Below are positions 24,508 through 36,361 of a DNA stretch of 64,000 nt, piece by piece. A model generated the notes under the pieces. It ran no database searches. It worked only from the letters and a program-made list of their open reading frames with translations, and had not been told where the DNA came from. The DNA lies in the NCBI GenBank assembly GCA_015499995.1, contig JADNRV010000208.1:20618-84617 (forward strand), written 5' to 3'. Source of the DNA: Flammula alnicola. Lineage: Eukaryota; Basidiomycota; Agaricomycetes; Agaricales; Strophariaceae. The translations under genes were made by a program, and so were the position numbers. The first letter of the stretch is position 1. Each line of letters opens with the position of its first letter.

Positions 24508-27500
24508 ATGGCTAATCGCAAGTCTAAGTCCGGTGGACAATCGCAAGGACCCAAGCAAGCCGCAGGAGGAGGGGCATCTCGGCCCCCTAACCCTCAAGTT
24601 ACCAATAAGCCTCGATCTGTAGCTACAGCCCATCGTGATTGCAGTAACTCTTCCATCGTCTTCCATTATGCTAACTTCCTCTCAGCCCAGATGATGGGAA
24701 ACACTTCCTCAAAGCCTCCAGCATCATCAGGTCAATATTTAACCCAAGCTCCCCACTCCCCAAATATAAGAGACTGATTGCGTGTTGTCAGGTACAGCTG
24801 CTGCACCTAGACCCCCACAACCACAAGCCACCGCACACCGTCCATCAAATGGGACTAAACGTAAGCCTCTAGCTTCAAACCTGACAAATACTCATATTCT
24901 TTACCTCAGATCAAAATGCTGGTAACGGGGCTCCCAAATCTCAAGGCGCCAACGGTTTGAACTTTGTCAGAGGTAAGCATCAGGGATTTGGAGCTTGCGT
25001 ACATGAACTTTGTAGGCCTACACTGGTCTACACGGCTCGTGTAAGCAAGTCCCTAAGTCCTGATGAGCACCTTCGACATCTGCTTATCAATAGTGTCTCT
25101 ATCATCAGCCGAAGCAATGTCTGGACACAGGGCATCCCAAGATCGATCTGTAAACCAGGGTATGCGTAAGTTCTTCAGAGCATATCGTTCTTTTCCGGTA
25201 CTAACGGAATCTTTCGTCAGCTAAACGTAATGGAAGCGGGCTGAACAACGGCCCTCAGAAAGTCCAAGGGCATTCACCTCAACGTGAGACTTATCCTTGT
25301 CTTCATCCGCGTGATCTGAGGTTCCTGTCATACAGCCAACATTTCTTCGAAAAACGAGGCACCGAAGCCGAAACATTCTCAGGCCTTCTTTGGAGGTAAG
25401 CTTATCATCTTCATCCGTCCTTACGCCATCCAATTAAACGGCTCTAATAGGTCACTCTTCGACCTCCAACTCAGCGCTGTAAGTATTAACCTGTTATTCA
25501 TCTGTAACTGGGGCTGAAGGTATTGGCACCAGGCCTTCACCACCCCGTCCCGGAAACGTCCAACATTTGCATGTGCCCAAAGGTGATCCCATTAGACCTA
25601 TTCAGATGTCGTCGTGTAACCTAAAAATCGCCGTAAACTAGCACATGGAGCAACCGTATCCGGGAACAAGGTGTTCCAAGACCCATCGCCGACGTGTAAG
25701 ACCCCCTACTGTCCCTCACCTTACCAGTGATTGAATCAGTGTTGCAGCAAAACAGAGTGGCCATACCCAACCTCATGCTCAAAAAGCACAGAACCATGCT
25801 CCGACCCCCCCAAAGGGTGAGCTCTAGCCAATTTTTAAATTTATGGTCGCTCATGTTTATTCCATAGAACCTACTTTCTTTTCAGCATCGCCAACCCATC
25901 AACAGCAATCAGGAAAAAGTGAGCCGTCCTACACCCATCGCTGTTTCATTTTTATCGAAGGAGTGTAGATACTGCCAGCAACACTTTCCCGAAGGTCCAG
26001 GTGGCAACAACGCACGCTCAACACCCTTCGCGTGGTGGTAAGCTTGTGTCATTTCCCCCTGTGTGCACACCATCTAAACTCGAAGCGCTAGGTCCATCGT
26101 CTGCACCACCAGCTCAAGGTTCTGAGAAGCCGTCGCATAAGTCTCAGCGACAACACAAGGGTAAGCCTCGGTAGTGTATCTGTCCATATGGATAATCAAT
26201 TTTTGTCTTGTTGGCAGCGCCCCCGCACTCGCGTCACATGCAAGAGACATCCAGTAAAGGCGAGTGTTTCAACCTTGTAACTGCAATGTTCACGTTGGCT
26301 GATGACCATGGAAGGCCACAAGGACACCCCTCCAAAGCCCTCGACGAACAAGGGAAAGCCGCCTACGGAAAGTGTGCTGTCGACCGTATTTTCATTTTTT
26401 TCTACTGGATGTGAGGTTACCCATTTTCATGGTCTATTACTTATTTAACCGACTGTGCATCCCCCAGCGCAAGCTCCGGGGAATCCGTCCCATAAGTCTC
26501 AGCATGCGCAACAAGGCAGAGGTAAGCCTCGGTAGCATATCTATCCATAGAGATAATTGATTTTTGTCTTACTGGCAGCACCTCCGCACTCGCGTCCCGC
26601 ACAGGAAACGTCCAATAAAGGCAAGTGTTTCGGTGTTGTAATTGCAATGTTCAAGTTGGCTGATGTAAATATAAGCCCACAAAGACATCCCTGCGAAGTC
26701 CCTGAAGAACAACGAGCGCCAGGGACAGCCGCCTGCTGAAAGCGTGCCGCCAAAAGTATTGTCATCGTTTTTCTCTGCTGAATGTGAGCTTGCTCATCTT
26801 CATGGTCCGCTCCTTATCTAATCGAATATGTATCCTCCAGCGAAAGGTTCTGGGAATCCGTCGCATAAGTCCCAGCATGCGCAGCAACACAGAGGTAAGC
26901 CTCGGTAGTGTATCTATCCATACAGATAATTGATTTTTGTCTTACTGGCAGCGCCCCCACACTCGCGCCCCGTGCAGGAGATACCCAATAAAGGCAAAAA
27001 TTTCGATATTATAATTGCGTGTTCAAGTTGGCTGATGTCCACAAAGACACCCCTGCGAAGTCCCTGAAGAACAACGAGCACCAGGGACAGCCGCCTGCTG
27101 AAAGCGTGCTGCCAAAAGTATTGTCATCGTTTTTCTCTGCTGAATGTGAGCTTGCCCATCTTCATGGTCCGCTCCTTATCTAATCGAATATGTATCCTCC
27201 AGCGAAAGGTTCTGGGAATCCGTCGCATAAGTCCCAGCATGCGCAGCAACACAGAGGTAAGCCTCGGTAGTGTATCTATCCATACAGATACTTGATTTTT
27301 GTCTTACTGGCAGCGCCCCCGCACTCGCGCCTTGTGCAGGAGATAGCCAATAAAGGCAAGTGTTTCGATGTTGTAATTGCAATGTTCAAGTCAGTTGATG
27401 TAAATGTAAGACCACAAGAACACCCCTCCGAGGCCCCCAATGAATGACCGGCCACAGGGGCAGTTCCCTACCGAGCGCGTGCTGCCGACACCGAAAGTAT

Positions 27501-30086
27501 CGCCATCAAATCATTTTGCTGGATGTAAGTTACCCATCTTTATGGTCCGTTACTTATTTAACCGAATGTGTATCCCCCAGCAAACGGTACTGGGAACCGA
27601 TCGGTTAACTTCGTGATTCCTCCTGGATGTATGTTCTTCCACTGTTCCATGAAGACATGGCTAAATTTGCTTCTCTCAGCGACACACAACTCTGCAACTG
27701 TTGGTAGTGGGTCTCTCCACTCTCAAGCTGCGAAGAAGCAAGGGCCAAACGTTTCTAAAGGTAATGATCGCTGAGGTTACCGACATTACATGGACTCACA
27801 CTTGGTTCAACTCCAGGCAGCGCGAATGTGCCCCAGGCAGCAGCGGTCAAACCCCAGACCTGGGGGCAGATGTTTTCATCTTGGTTCCTTCCATCAGCGC
27901 CCCCTGTTGACGTTCAGGCTGCAAATAAATCAACCCCAAGTTCGATGAATGGTAATGACACTCCTTCCTCTCTCGTTTCGCATGTTTAACACGGTCCATC
28001 AGCAAAAGACCCCGGCCCTAAGCCGCAGGCTCCGAACTCTACCAAAGGTAAAACATCCCCAATCAAGCCACATTAACATCGACTGAAATGACTTCATTAT
28101 TGTAAGCCAATGATGGCCGGTCGAAATCTCACCCTGCACCGGACTTGTCCTTTATCCCACGTGAACACTTGAGGAAGGATCCCATCTTATCAACGAAAGG
28201 TGCGAAGAATGGATTACAGGACCTGCCAAATCGATCAAACAACTCGGACACATGTAAGATCTTATTGCGATCGCTTTTGTTCGTTATTTTTTATAGCCTA
28301 TTCCCATACTTTTTCCAGCATCCTCAGCGACTTCGCCGAAGAAGGAGCAGGCGCCGACTCATCATAATATGCTAGCGCGAAGTGATGGCGGCCCACAATA
28401 TTCCTCAAGTGTGTCGGAAAAGCCTGAAACGGCCACAAATTTGACACGTAATTAAGCCCTGTGCTCTTTACCCATCGCATGGACTAACTTAAATATCTAG
28501 CCGCATTGAGTCATGCCGCGGATCGCTCTCGAATGTCGAGCAAGCCTCAGGCAGCTGCTGTGCACCATCTAAAACAATTTCAAGTTCGATCGAGCTCTAG
28601 CAAAGGTATACCTTCAACATCACCGTGATCCTAGCAATGACTGACATTTTCTATCGTGGCGCAAGTATTATCTCAGCATGATCCTAAAAAGAAAGCTGCT
28701 GTTCGCAAAGGCTTACTACGTCAACGTACCCCCACTCTGAGGTGGCGAGAATCCGATACTCCTAGGACCGTCTCAGCATACTCCACCTTAACCGCTGCGC
28801 CACTCCCATCGCCTCCCAGGAACGAGCTCCAGAACAAAGTTGCTCGTAAAACAATTTCCCAGAATCCTGATCTCTTCAAGGTCGTCTCACCGATCAACGC
28901 CGACGTCTTCAAAGAGTATGTCAAGGACCACCCCAACCAACCATTCGTCCAATCTGTTGCCCGTGGGCTCAAGAAAGGATTTTGGCCATGGGCGGACACC
29001 AGTGATCCAAGTTTTCCTACTACGTATGACGGTTCGCGTCAGGGTTCTCGCATTACCAGCGAGGATAAAGCCAAGTTTATTCGACAGCAGCGCGAAGACG
29101 AAATGGAGCTCGAGCGCTGGTCGAAACCTTTTGGCGGTAAATTGCTGCCTGGGATGCATTCCGCCCCAATCAATGTTGTTCCGAAAAGCACTCCGGGAAA
29201 GTTCAGGCTCATTGTCGACCAGAGCAGGGGGCCGCACGCCCTAAACTCGACGATTCCAAAGTCTCAAGTCAAGGTCCAGCTCGACAATATACACGATCTC
29301 GGCAATCAACTCCTAGCCGCTCGGAAGAAATATCCTAACCGCAAACTTACCTTGTTCAAATCAGATGTCAAAAGCGCGTACCGACAGTTGCCGATGCATC
29401 GATTATGGCAGATTAAACAGGCCATCCCCATCGACGGTCAGTACCACATAGACCGGTGCAACACGTTTGGAAATCGAGGCGGTGGATGGAACTGGGACTC
29501 AGTTAATTCCTCCGTCAATTGGATTGCCATCGAGAAAAAAGGTGTATCCGGTCTCCTGGGATATGTCGACGACAACTTTGGCTGGGAATTCGAGCGAAAC
29601 AAAAAGTTCTACGAGCCGTACAATAAACATCTCCCTACCAAGCAAGCCCGACTCCTTGAACTCTGGGACGAGCTCGGTATTCCGCATGACGAAGAAAAAC
29701 AACTCTTCGGCCCTTCCCTTCCTATCCTAGGCTATCACGTCGATGCGAATGCAATGACAGTCAAAGTCCCCGACGAGAAGAAGGCCAAGGTAGTTGAATT
29801 ACTTCGAAGTAATGCTCATGCAGGGAAACCTTACACCGTCAACGAGCTGCAGTCCGTTGCCGGGTCTGTTGGCAGCGCCCTTAGTCTTTATCCACGCCTC
29901 CGTCCGGGTCTCCGCGTGCTCTTTGATGAGATGGCCGCGCAGGAGGGGGGTACTACCAAGCTTAGGGTAACGAAGCCTGTTGCTCGCAGCTTGTCGTCGT
30001 TGGCGGACTTCCTTGAGCATGCCCCGCCTGTGCCGATTCGATACCAGAAGGAAAAGGTGCGCGGTATTGGGGCTAGGACGAAATAG
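24508..30086 (+). CDS. reverse transcriptase gene with micro-exon N-terminal array
   Basis: A start at 24508 opens an exon of 37 codons. The next exons can be read as 24691..24730, 24792..24860, 24910..24972, 25109..25159, 25221..25283 and onward for about thirty in all, each 40-150 nt. After exon 2 nearly all junctions are phase 1 (one base before, two after), so exons join freely in frame. They encode a disordered His/Lys/Ser/Gln/Pro-rich tail with recurring HKSQ or PKSQ-type cores. The last exon, 28666..30086 (about 472 residues), enters in the same phase. It carries a reverse transcriptase domain: FRLIVDQSRG, motif A with SDVKSAYRQLP (Asp near 29362), FGNRGGG and motif C YVDD at 29562-29573. 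The type resembles DIRS-like elements frequent in Agaricomycetes. No RNase H, integrase or recombinase follows; the frame stops soon after the thumb-like region. A few middle exons (around 25451 and 27000-27080) do not splice cleanly, so the full model is provisional. Confidence 0.7.
26100..27500 (+). repeat. tandem three-exon duplications, unit about 365 bp
   Basis: Four copies of a unit start near 26160, 26521, 26894 and 27256, marked by the intron start GGTAAGCCTCGGTAGTGTAT. Each unit holds three exons: one reading APPHSR...NK or SSK, one reading HKDxPxK, and one reading NPSHKSQHAQQ. The intron after the first exon begins GCGAGT or GCAAGT instead of GT, that is, a GC-AG intron copied with the unit. 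Copies 1, 2 and 4 splice in frame. Copy 3 has a damaged GC donor (GCAAAA) and has lost about 12 bp around the following acceptor. Confidence 0.85.
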
Positions 30087-30814
30087 ACAGTATATACGGT
30101 ATGTTGATCGAAGTCAACTCAGCTATGTGGGTTAATTTTGAAGTCACAGGACAAAGACAGTGGGCGAGAATGGGCGCAGATATTGAATTCATGTATAACA
30201 GAACGGACTGGGGACAACCCACATTACGATTACTAGGACTACATAGTACGATGATTAAATAAAAATAAGTGAACAGAAAAGAATAAGTTAGCCTGCCTTC
30301 GCATCCTGCCTGCGTAAGTAGATCAACCGTGACCGCGTGACCAACATGGTTAATCTCGCTTTCAACCCTCTGCATCATCTCTCTGGGCTCAACGAACACG
30401 GCAGGACATGCTAAACGGTAAGTAATTCATTTATGACCATCTTAATATTATGTTTTCTGACCTTATTCGTTTTCCTTAGGTCCCCCCACACCCGAACTCG
30501 CTTCCACCCGGGCCTCTCCTCTCCAGCGAGGGATGTAGGTCACTCAAAGTCAATGTCGATGCATTTCGGGAGGGTTTGTGGGTTGAGGGCAGGTAGTAAA
30601 CACGAGGGGAGACCCATGGTGTGGGAGACCCGCGAGGTACGCAAGGAGGCGAGCCATAATCGGTTCGCCTCCCTTTACCTACCTTCCCTGCTGCCTACTA
30701 ACATTGAAACAGGTTAGGACATGCACCGCCCTCTCACGCACTCTGTACACAGCACAACGCGGCACAGGTTCACGCCGTACCTCCGCACGACGACAATATG
30801 TCAGGACACGTCCT
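30087..30814. other. intergenic, 3' side of the RT gene
   Basis: No gene was recognised. The first part is AT-rich and is likely 3' untranslated or flanking DNA of the reverse-transcriptase gene. From about 30480 it becomes GC-rich and leads into the minisatellite. Confidence 0.4.
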
Positions 30815-31372
30815 TCACCTCCCTCGCGTACAAAAGCGAGCCGGAGGTGGATTTTTACCACGTTTCGATGCCGTTCGGGTGTCCTCCACCTCCCTCACAT
30901 GCAAAAGCGAGCTGGAGGTGGTTTTGTGGCGTTTCGACGGTGTTCACACCTCCTCCACCCCCTCGTGTACAAAAGCGAGCGGAGGTGGACCTTTATCACG
31001 TTTCGACGCCGTTCGCACGTTCTCCACCTCCCTCGCATGCAAAAACGAGCCGGAGGTGGTTTTTATTGCGTTTCGACGCCGTTTGTGCGTCCTCCACCTC
31101 CCTCGCGTGCAAAAGCAAGCCGGAGGTGGACCTTTATGGTGTTTCGACGCCGTTCTCACATCTTCCACCTCCCTCGCATGCAAATGCGAGTCGGAGGTAA
31201 TTCTGTCGCGTTTCGACGCTGTTAGGGCAAGCTGGAGGTCATTTCGACACCGTTCGCACCTCCTCCACCTCCCTCGCGTGCAAGAGTGGCCAGGGTGGAT
31301 CGTTAATCACCTTTTGACGTTATCCCTGCCTCGTCCACCTCCCTCGCATGCAGCGAGCAGGAGGTGGGCCAT
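30815..31372. repeat. 70-bp hairpin minisatellite, about 8 units
   Basis: Units begin near 30815, 30884, 30954, 31024, 31094, 31164, 31262 and 31334, the last two being less regular. Each holds an imperfect palindrome CCACCTCCCTCGC-(8 nt)-GCGAGCCGGAGGTGG that can form a stem of about 13 bp, followed by a spacer with the core GTTTCGACGCCGTTCGCAC. The unit length is not a multiple of three and frames rotate between units, so the overlapping long frames here are not genes. Variation between units often falls in the loop or keeps the pairing. Confidence 0.85.
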
Positions 31373-31419
31373 CATTCCATAGTTTCATGTATATTCCTAC
31401 TATATATTTTTTACTTAAA

Positions 31420-31610
31420 ACCCAGTGTGGGTTCTTGCGACCCGTTGAACCTTCAAAAACTCACGAAACCCTTCCAACCCCTTACCCTGACCTGCTGAAA
31501 CCCCTACCCTTGGTACTTAGCGGGTGCGGTTTTGCTCGGGTAGGGGTACGGGTAGCCCTGGAAAACCCCAGGATTACCCGTAACAATCACTAACCCTGGG
31601 CGAGCATAAA
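31420..31610. other. ACCC/GGGT-rich segment, possible element end
   Basis: This short segment is rich in AACCC, TACCC and GGGTA words, with the strand bias switching near 31520, so the two halves are roughly complementary (ACCCCTTACCC-like left, GGGTAGGGGTACGGGTAG right). It could fold into a long GC hairpin. It is not a TTAGGG telomere repeat. Nothing coding was seen. Confidence 0.4.
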
Positions 31611-31954
31611 ACATTAATTTATGGGACCAGAAGACCAAGCATCCATATCTTGCATGGGTAATCTCGCAGGTATTAGTGCATCTCGACAGCGAAATTTGAA
31701 AAGTCTCTGAGTGACAGCTTTCAAAGGAGATGAGATACTGACGCTGTCAGAGTGGCTTCGTCCAAGACTCCGAGTAGGACAAAGACGAAACAGAGTGGAA
31801 GCCTCAGATTCATGGAACATTAATAATCAGTTTTGATATTAAGCCTCTAAAATGCGAATGTCATCTTAGATAAGAGACAGGAGCGAGTCACTGAAATATT
31901 AAAAGAGATGGGTGTGAAGGCTCGTGTCCATGGAATACGACAACGAAATAAGAT

Positions 31955-34515
31955 GACCCACATAGCTCTGAAAAATAGAATTCGAAGAAGGTATTTCCAG
32001 CTTGAAGTCTGGTCTGTTCTCGATGTGCCAGGTCCTATCGTGATACCTAAGTACGGCCAGCGTTTTGTGCACCTTGGATAGTTGACAGCCAAACCATAAG
32101 ATGCATGGAACCATCTGGAATCATATCAAACACAAAGACAGGAAAAGAAAGTGCAGACATTAGAATTTAGTAATCATGGCTTCGGGCCAACTTTTTCAAC
32201 TAATAGGGATGCAGTTGGAGTCCACAAGGTTTTTTTTTGTTGCCCTGTGACCATGCAAAGTTGTGAATGGGGCTCTATAACCGTCGCGAGCACCGGCGCA
32301 GTATGTATCGTTGATTCAATGTTAAACGACAAGGAGACGAAAACTTGTGTAGGTGAATGTTACATAATCCTCAATTGATTGTGCCTGAACGACTGAGTCA
32401 GCCGGGCAGTACTCAAATTTTAATTTGCGAAGCCTCTTAGCACCGTCACGAGCCTCCCGTTGCACTTTGACCACCTCCTTCTCAGTCCACCCGGAGCTTG
32501 TACGCTGAAGTGCTGAATCGATGAAAGCTTAACGTTTAACGGTCTCACTGACTGACAGTTGCCTCGGCATTCACGTTCGAGCAGAGTTGATGAGGATCAG
32601 ACTGTTCGCCGTCAGCTCCACCCTCACACAGCATCCTCAGGCAGATAGAACACCCAACGACGGCTGGTTAGGAGACTGGTTCAATTATAGGCTTCGAGTA
32701 ACCGGCATGACAGTAAGTTGGTCTGTTGATGTCAGTTGAAGGCGTGAGACCGTGACACTGGTGACTATGAACGACGTGGCTAGAACTGGTTAGAAACTCT
32801 GTATCTTCATCCTGACTGTTCACTCTCGTCATCTTCAAGTTGCGTTGCGCGTGGTTACCTCGCATTCTCGAGAGAAGTAACGCCTTCCGATTTCTACGTC
32901 GTTCGGGATGGCACACAACTCTTCTCATGTTCCGACAACTCCACGGCCACGCCTACCCCAGGAGATCATCAACCTCATCATCGACCATGTCGCATCGGAC
33001 GAGAAACCGACGGCTACCCTCCGATCCTGTTCTCTAGCGTCCAGTTCATTCCGTTACCAATCCCGCAGCCACCTCTTGTCACACGTTCTACTCGTCGCGG
33101 ATAAAACTTCTCAGAAACGCGATGGAAAACTGCTCAAATTTTTGGAACATCCGGACAATGCAGAGTCACTAGTGGGCGGCATTCACTCACTGAAGTTTGT
33201 ATTCGACGTGCCTTCAGTCGCGACTTCCGACAGGAAGCTTCTCGGTTCTATGGTGCTAAGCAACATACTTGCGAGATCAAAAAAGATCATGGGTCGTATC
33301 TCCAGGCAGGAAAACACAACGCTGAAAGCCCTTGAGGTCTTAAGCCGTGCAATGCTGGAGACCTTTACTGTCAAAGCACAGGCGGGACTCCTTAATTGGA
33401 AGATAAACAATGACAGTCGCCGCACAGTGACTGCGGCATTGCTTGCGATATGTTCCAACCCTTCTCTCAAGTTCCTGCACATATCCAACGTCTTCAATTT
33501 CCCCCAATCGCTCCTAATTGCAGCCATTTACTCTCCAAACCTAACGGAACTATCACTTTCCAACGTTAACGTCTCTTTCGAGGTCTCCGATGATGTCATT
33601 CCGCAAAATTCGAGAGTCACGCACTCAAGAATACAGAAGCTGGAGCTGAAAGGACGCGTCCGTTATTCATCCTTCTTTTCGGCGTTGAGAACTACGATCG
33701 CCCGACCCACACCTTCTCAATCACCTTCTAACACTTTCCCTCATCTGCGATCACTCTCAATTGTCGTTCCTACTGATGGGCATAGTGGCCTTTCGGATTT
33801 CGTTCTGGGAGTAGCTCATTCTCTCGAGACCCTTGAGCTCGAAGATCATATGGCGAGACGTACGTTGCGTTTTCTCTTGTGTTTTCTAGAGAACTCTCTG
33901 ACATAACTCCCAGTTGGAAATCCCCTTTTTCTTGACCTCGCTCCTTTAACCGCCTTACGAATTCTCAAACTTGGAACCAATGCCTGGGATAACCTGGAGG
34001 TGCAGTTTAACTTGGCAGGAATAGCGGATTTCCTTGGGTCTGCGACGCATCCTTCCCCCATTGAATCTATAACGATTAGAATCTCTATACTGAAAACCCT
34101 CGGTCTCTCCGGGCTTGATATATCGCCCACCTTTTTGTCGGTCATGAGATGGAGTGCACTGGACAGAGTTTTGGCAGGGCCAATGTTCGTGAACTTATCC
34201 AAGATAGATGTACGATTAGAGGTTGTTTCCTTTCATGGAGCTGCTAGGTTCGAAGATGTCATTTTTACACCCCAACTTGACGCCCAGACTCTTCTACCTA
34301 TTTTATCCGCCCGTTCTTCCATTTCTCTTTCTATGACTCTAGATATAATCTTTAGCACAGATTCGGTGTTGAAATACTTATACCGGATGTGAACTGGCTA
34401 GCTGGAGTAGTTATCACAGAAAGGCGATGGTCAATAAATAATGCCAATCCATGTTGAATCCATGTCGGTTAATTCCAGTGAGAACCTTATCCGTACATGT
34501 CCTTGAAATTCAATC
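31955..34515. repeat. segmental inverted duplication, right copy
   Basis: This is the reverse-complement partner of 3110-5890. It includes the F-box gene at 32908-34392 and conserved flanks on both sides, and lacks the TIR element found in the left copy. Between 32380 and 32900 the match to the left copy is weak except near the gene start. Confidence 0.8.
32908..34392 (+). CDS. F-box/LRR-like protein (duplicate)
   Basis: The proposed CDS is join(32908..33859,33914..34392), about 476 residues and the sister of the gene at 3231-4733. It has an F-box core LPQEIINLIIDHVASDEKP at about residues 18-36, then leucine-rich strands (SLKFLHISNV, NLTELSLSNV, HLRSLSIVV, SLETLELED, LRILKLGTN). The 54-nt intron (GTACGT ... 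CTGAC ... CCCAG) contains the TAA that otherwise seems to end the frame. Both duplicates keep the intron, the frame and the F-box, suggesting both are functional or were until recently. Most differences between them are substitutions. The likely role is as SCF ubiquitin-ligase substrate adaptor, target unknown. Confidence 0.82.
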
Positions 34516-34865
34516 CTGTAGCCCCGATTCATAGACCTGCCCTTGTGAGGAAGAGTACACAGTGTATGGACAGCGTGGGGCAAATTCGTAGTAGCGGAAT
34601 CCAGTGTCCACAGTGTCAGGGATCCAGAGTATTGATATTCATCATTGCAAACGTCCAAGTAGTACTGATGCTTACGCCCGTATGTAACAGTTCTGTGAAC
34701 AGACTCCATGGTTAGTTTTACAACTTTCACAGCTTACATTGACTTCAGCGTTGAGCGGCCAGTTACTAATCTCCGACTCTAGGAGCTTGAGCGCCTCAGG
34801 CCTTCGCTACTCCAACAAAACTATCCAATTCGCCACTGGGAGTCTGGGACCGGTACCATATTGCC

Positions 34866-36361
34866 ATGTCAATGGCCAACTCTTTGTCACAGATTACTTC
34901 CATTGGTGCCCATTTACCGCAAGAAATCATCGACCTCATCATCGACAATGTGGCCTCAACGAAGGACAAGAACTACCTTCGCGCCTGCGCCTTGGTTTCC
35001 AGAGCATTCCTCGACCGCTCGCGCCACCATTTATTCATGAATATAGAAGTCGTCGTCGACGGTTCTACACAGAAACGCTCAGGAAGACTACGCAAAGTCC
35101 TCCAGTCCAACCCCACTTTGGTATTGGGGATTCGTTCATTCCGGATCTATATTCCGAATACTCCACCAAAACTGAGCAAGTTGGAAAGGAAGATTTTGCG
35201 AACGCGACTTGTATGGCTGTATCGGCACACATATACAAAAATGGTCGTGTTCGGGAGGAAGCTCGGACTGTTGAGAAATCACTTCCTATGGCTCCTGCAA
35301 ACCATATCCCGCGCTCCAGTAGAGACGCTCGCCGTCAAAGTCGAACCTCCGACTCTTGATTGGAACATCTTCAGCAAAAAGATGAGGGCTCTTTTACTCA
35401 CCATCCGCTCAAATTCCTCCCTCAAAACCCTCGAACTCAGTTCCCTCCATGACCTTCCTGCATCGATGATCTTGGCTACCCTTGGAAACGATAATACCCT
35501 GCAGAATCTCCTACTCCATAGCTGCGCAATTGCACCGTGGGGAACGCCCCTCTTTAAATCCGATCTATTTGGCAACTTCGTTATTCCACCTTCTTTCAGA
35601 CAGCTACAGAGGCTGGAAATAAAGAGACTACCGTTCCGTAATTTCTTTTCTCAGGCCCTTGAATTCTCGCCATCCTTTGGGGACGCCTCATCACCAATAT
35701 CTATTCCTCTTTTCCCTGGGCTGCTCAGCCTCACGCTTGACATTCCAAGCTACAGACGAGACAATGCCGCATATATTTGGCAATTCATGATGAGCGGTTC
35801 AAGATCAATAAAGTCTCTCGAGATAAAGATTCCGGATTCAAGTACGGCCCTTCATTGACAAGCTTTGTTCTGATGCTAATCGTATCGTTAACCCTTCTAG
35901 TTTCGCCGATGTACTCGTCAGCAAAGCCCATAATTCTGAGTCATATGGTGGCCTTACAACACCTGAAGTTCACTGCGTCTGCCGCCTACGTTATTGATTT
36001 TGGAGGGGCCTTAAAAATGATGGCCAACATTCTCGACTCTGCCCTCTTACCTACAGCCATTGAGATGCTTACCATTGAGCTCTCTCATCGACTCTACAGA
36101 AACGAAGATATAGTCATGATTTTAGATCATCCCGAGGTATGGATGATCCTTGACGAAGCACTGAGCGGCCCCAATTTTCCCGCATTGCAGAAAGTGGTCA
36201 TCAATGTTATCCTCTTTCATTCTAGTGAAAACTGGACAAGAGGACTTGACGCTGGTGACATTCTCCCTGGGGTATCTGTCTGTCCTTGGATCGAAGTAGA
36301 TGTGAATTTTGTCTGTGCAGTATCGTTAGGCAGTGGATCCTCCGAAAGTTTATTTATGTAG
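34866..36361 (+). CDS. F-box/LRR-like protein
   Basis: The proposed CDS is join(34866..35841,35901..36361), about 478 residues. The F-box core HLPQEIIDLIIDNVASTKDK lies at about residues 16-35, followed by RACALVSRAFLDRSRHHLF and leucine-rich strands (SLKTLELSSL, TLQNLLLHSC, QLQRLEIKRL, GLLSLTLDIP, SIKSLEIKIP). The 59-nt intron (GTACGG donor, GTTAAC branch, CTTCTAG acceptor) occupies the position equivalent to that of the 32908 gene, so the two are related by older duplication. It lies about 470 bp downstream of that gene on the same strand, a tandem pair. Confidence 0.8.

Noticed and set aside
26100..27500. CRISPR-like array
   Set aside because: The regular spacing of about 365 bp comes from duplicated exon-intron units with coding content, in a eukaryotic genome.
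30704..31382. Long plus-strand frames over the minisatellite (up to 194 codons)
   Set aside because: The 70-bp unit is not a multiple of three, and all three frames show the same peptide words in rotation. Openness is a by-product of the repeat.
31430..31600. Possible telomere-like repeat
   Set aside because: The words are ACCC/GGGTA-rich but irregular, not TTAGGG arrays, and the region is internal.
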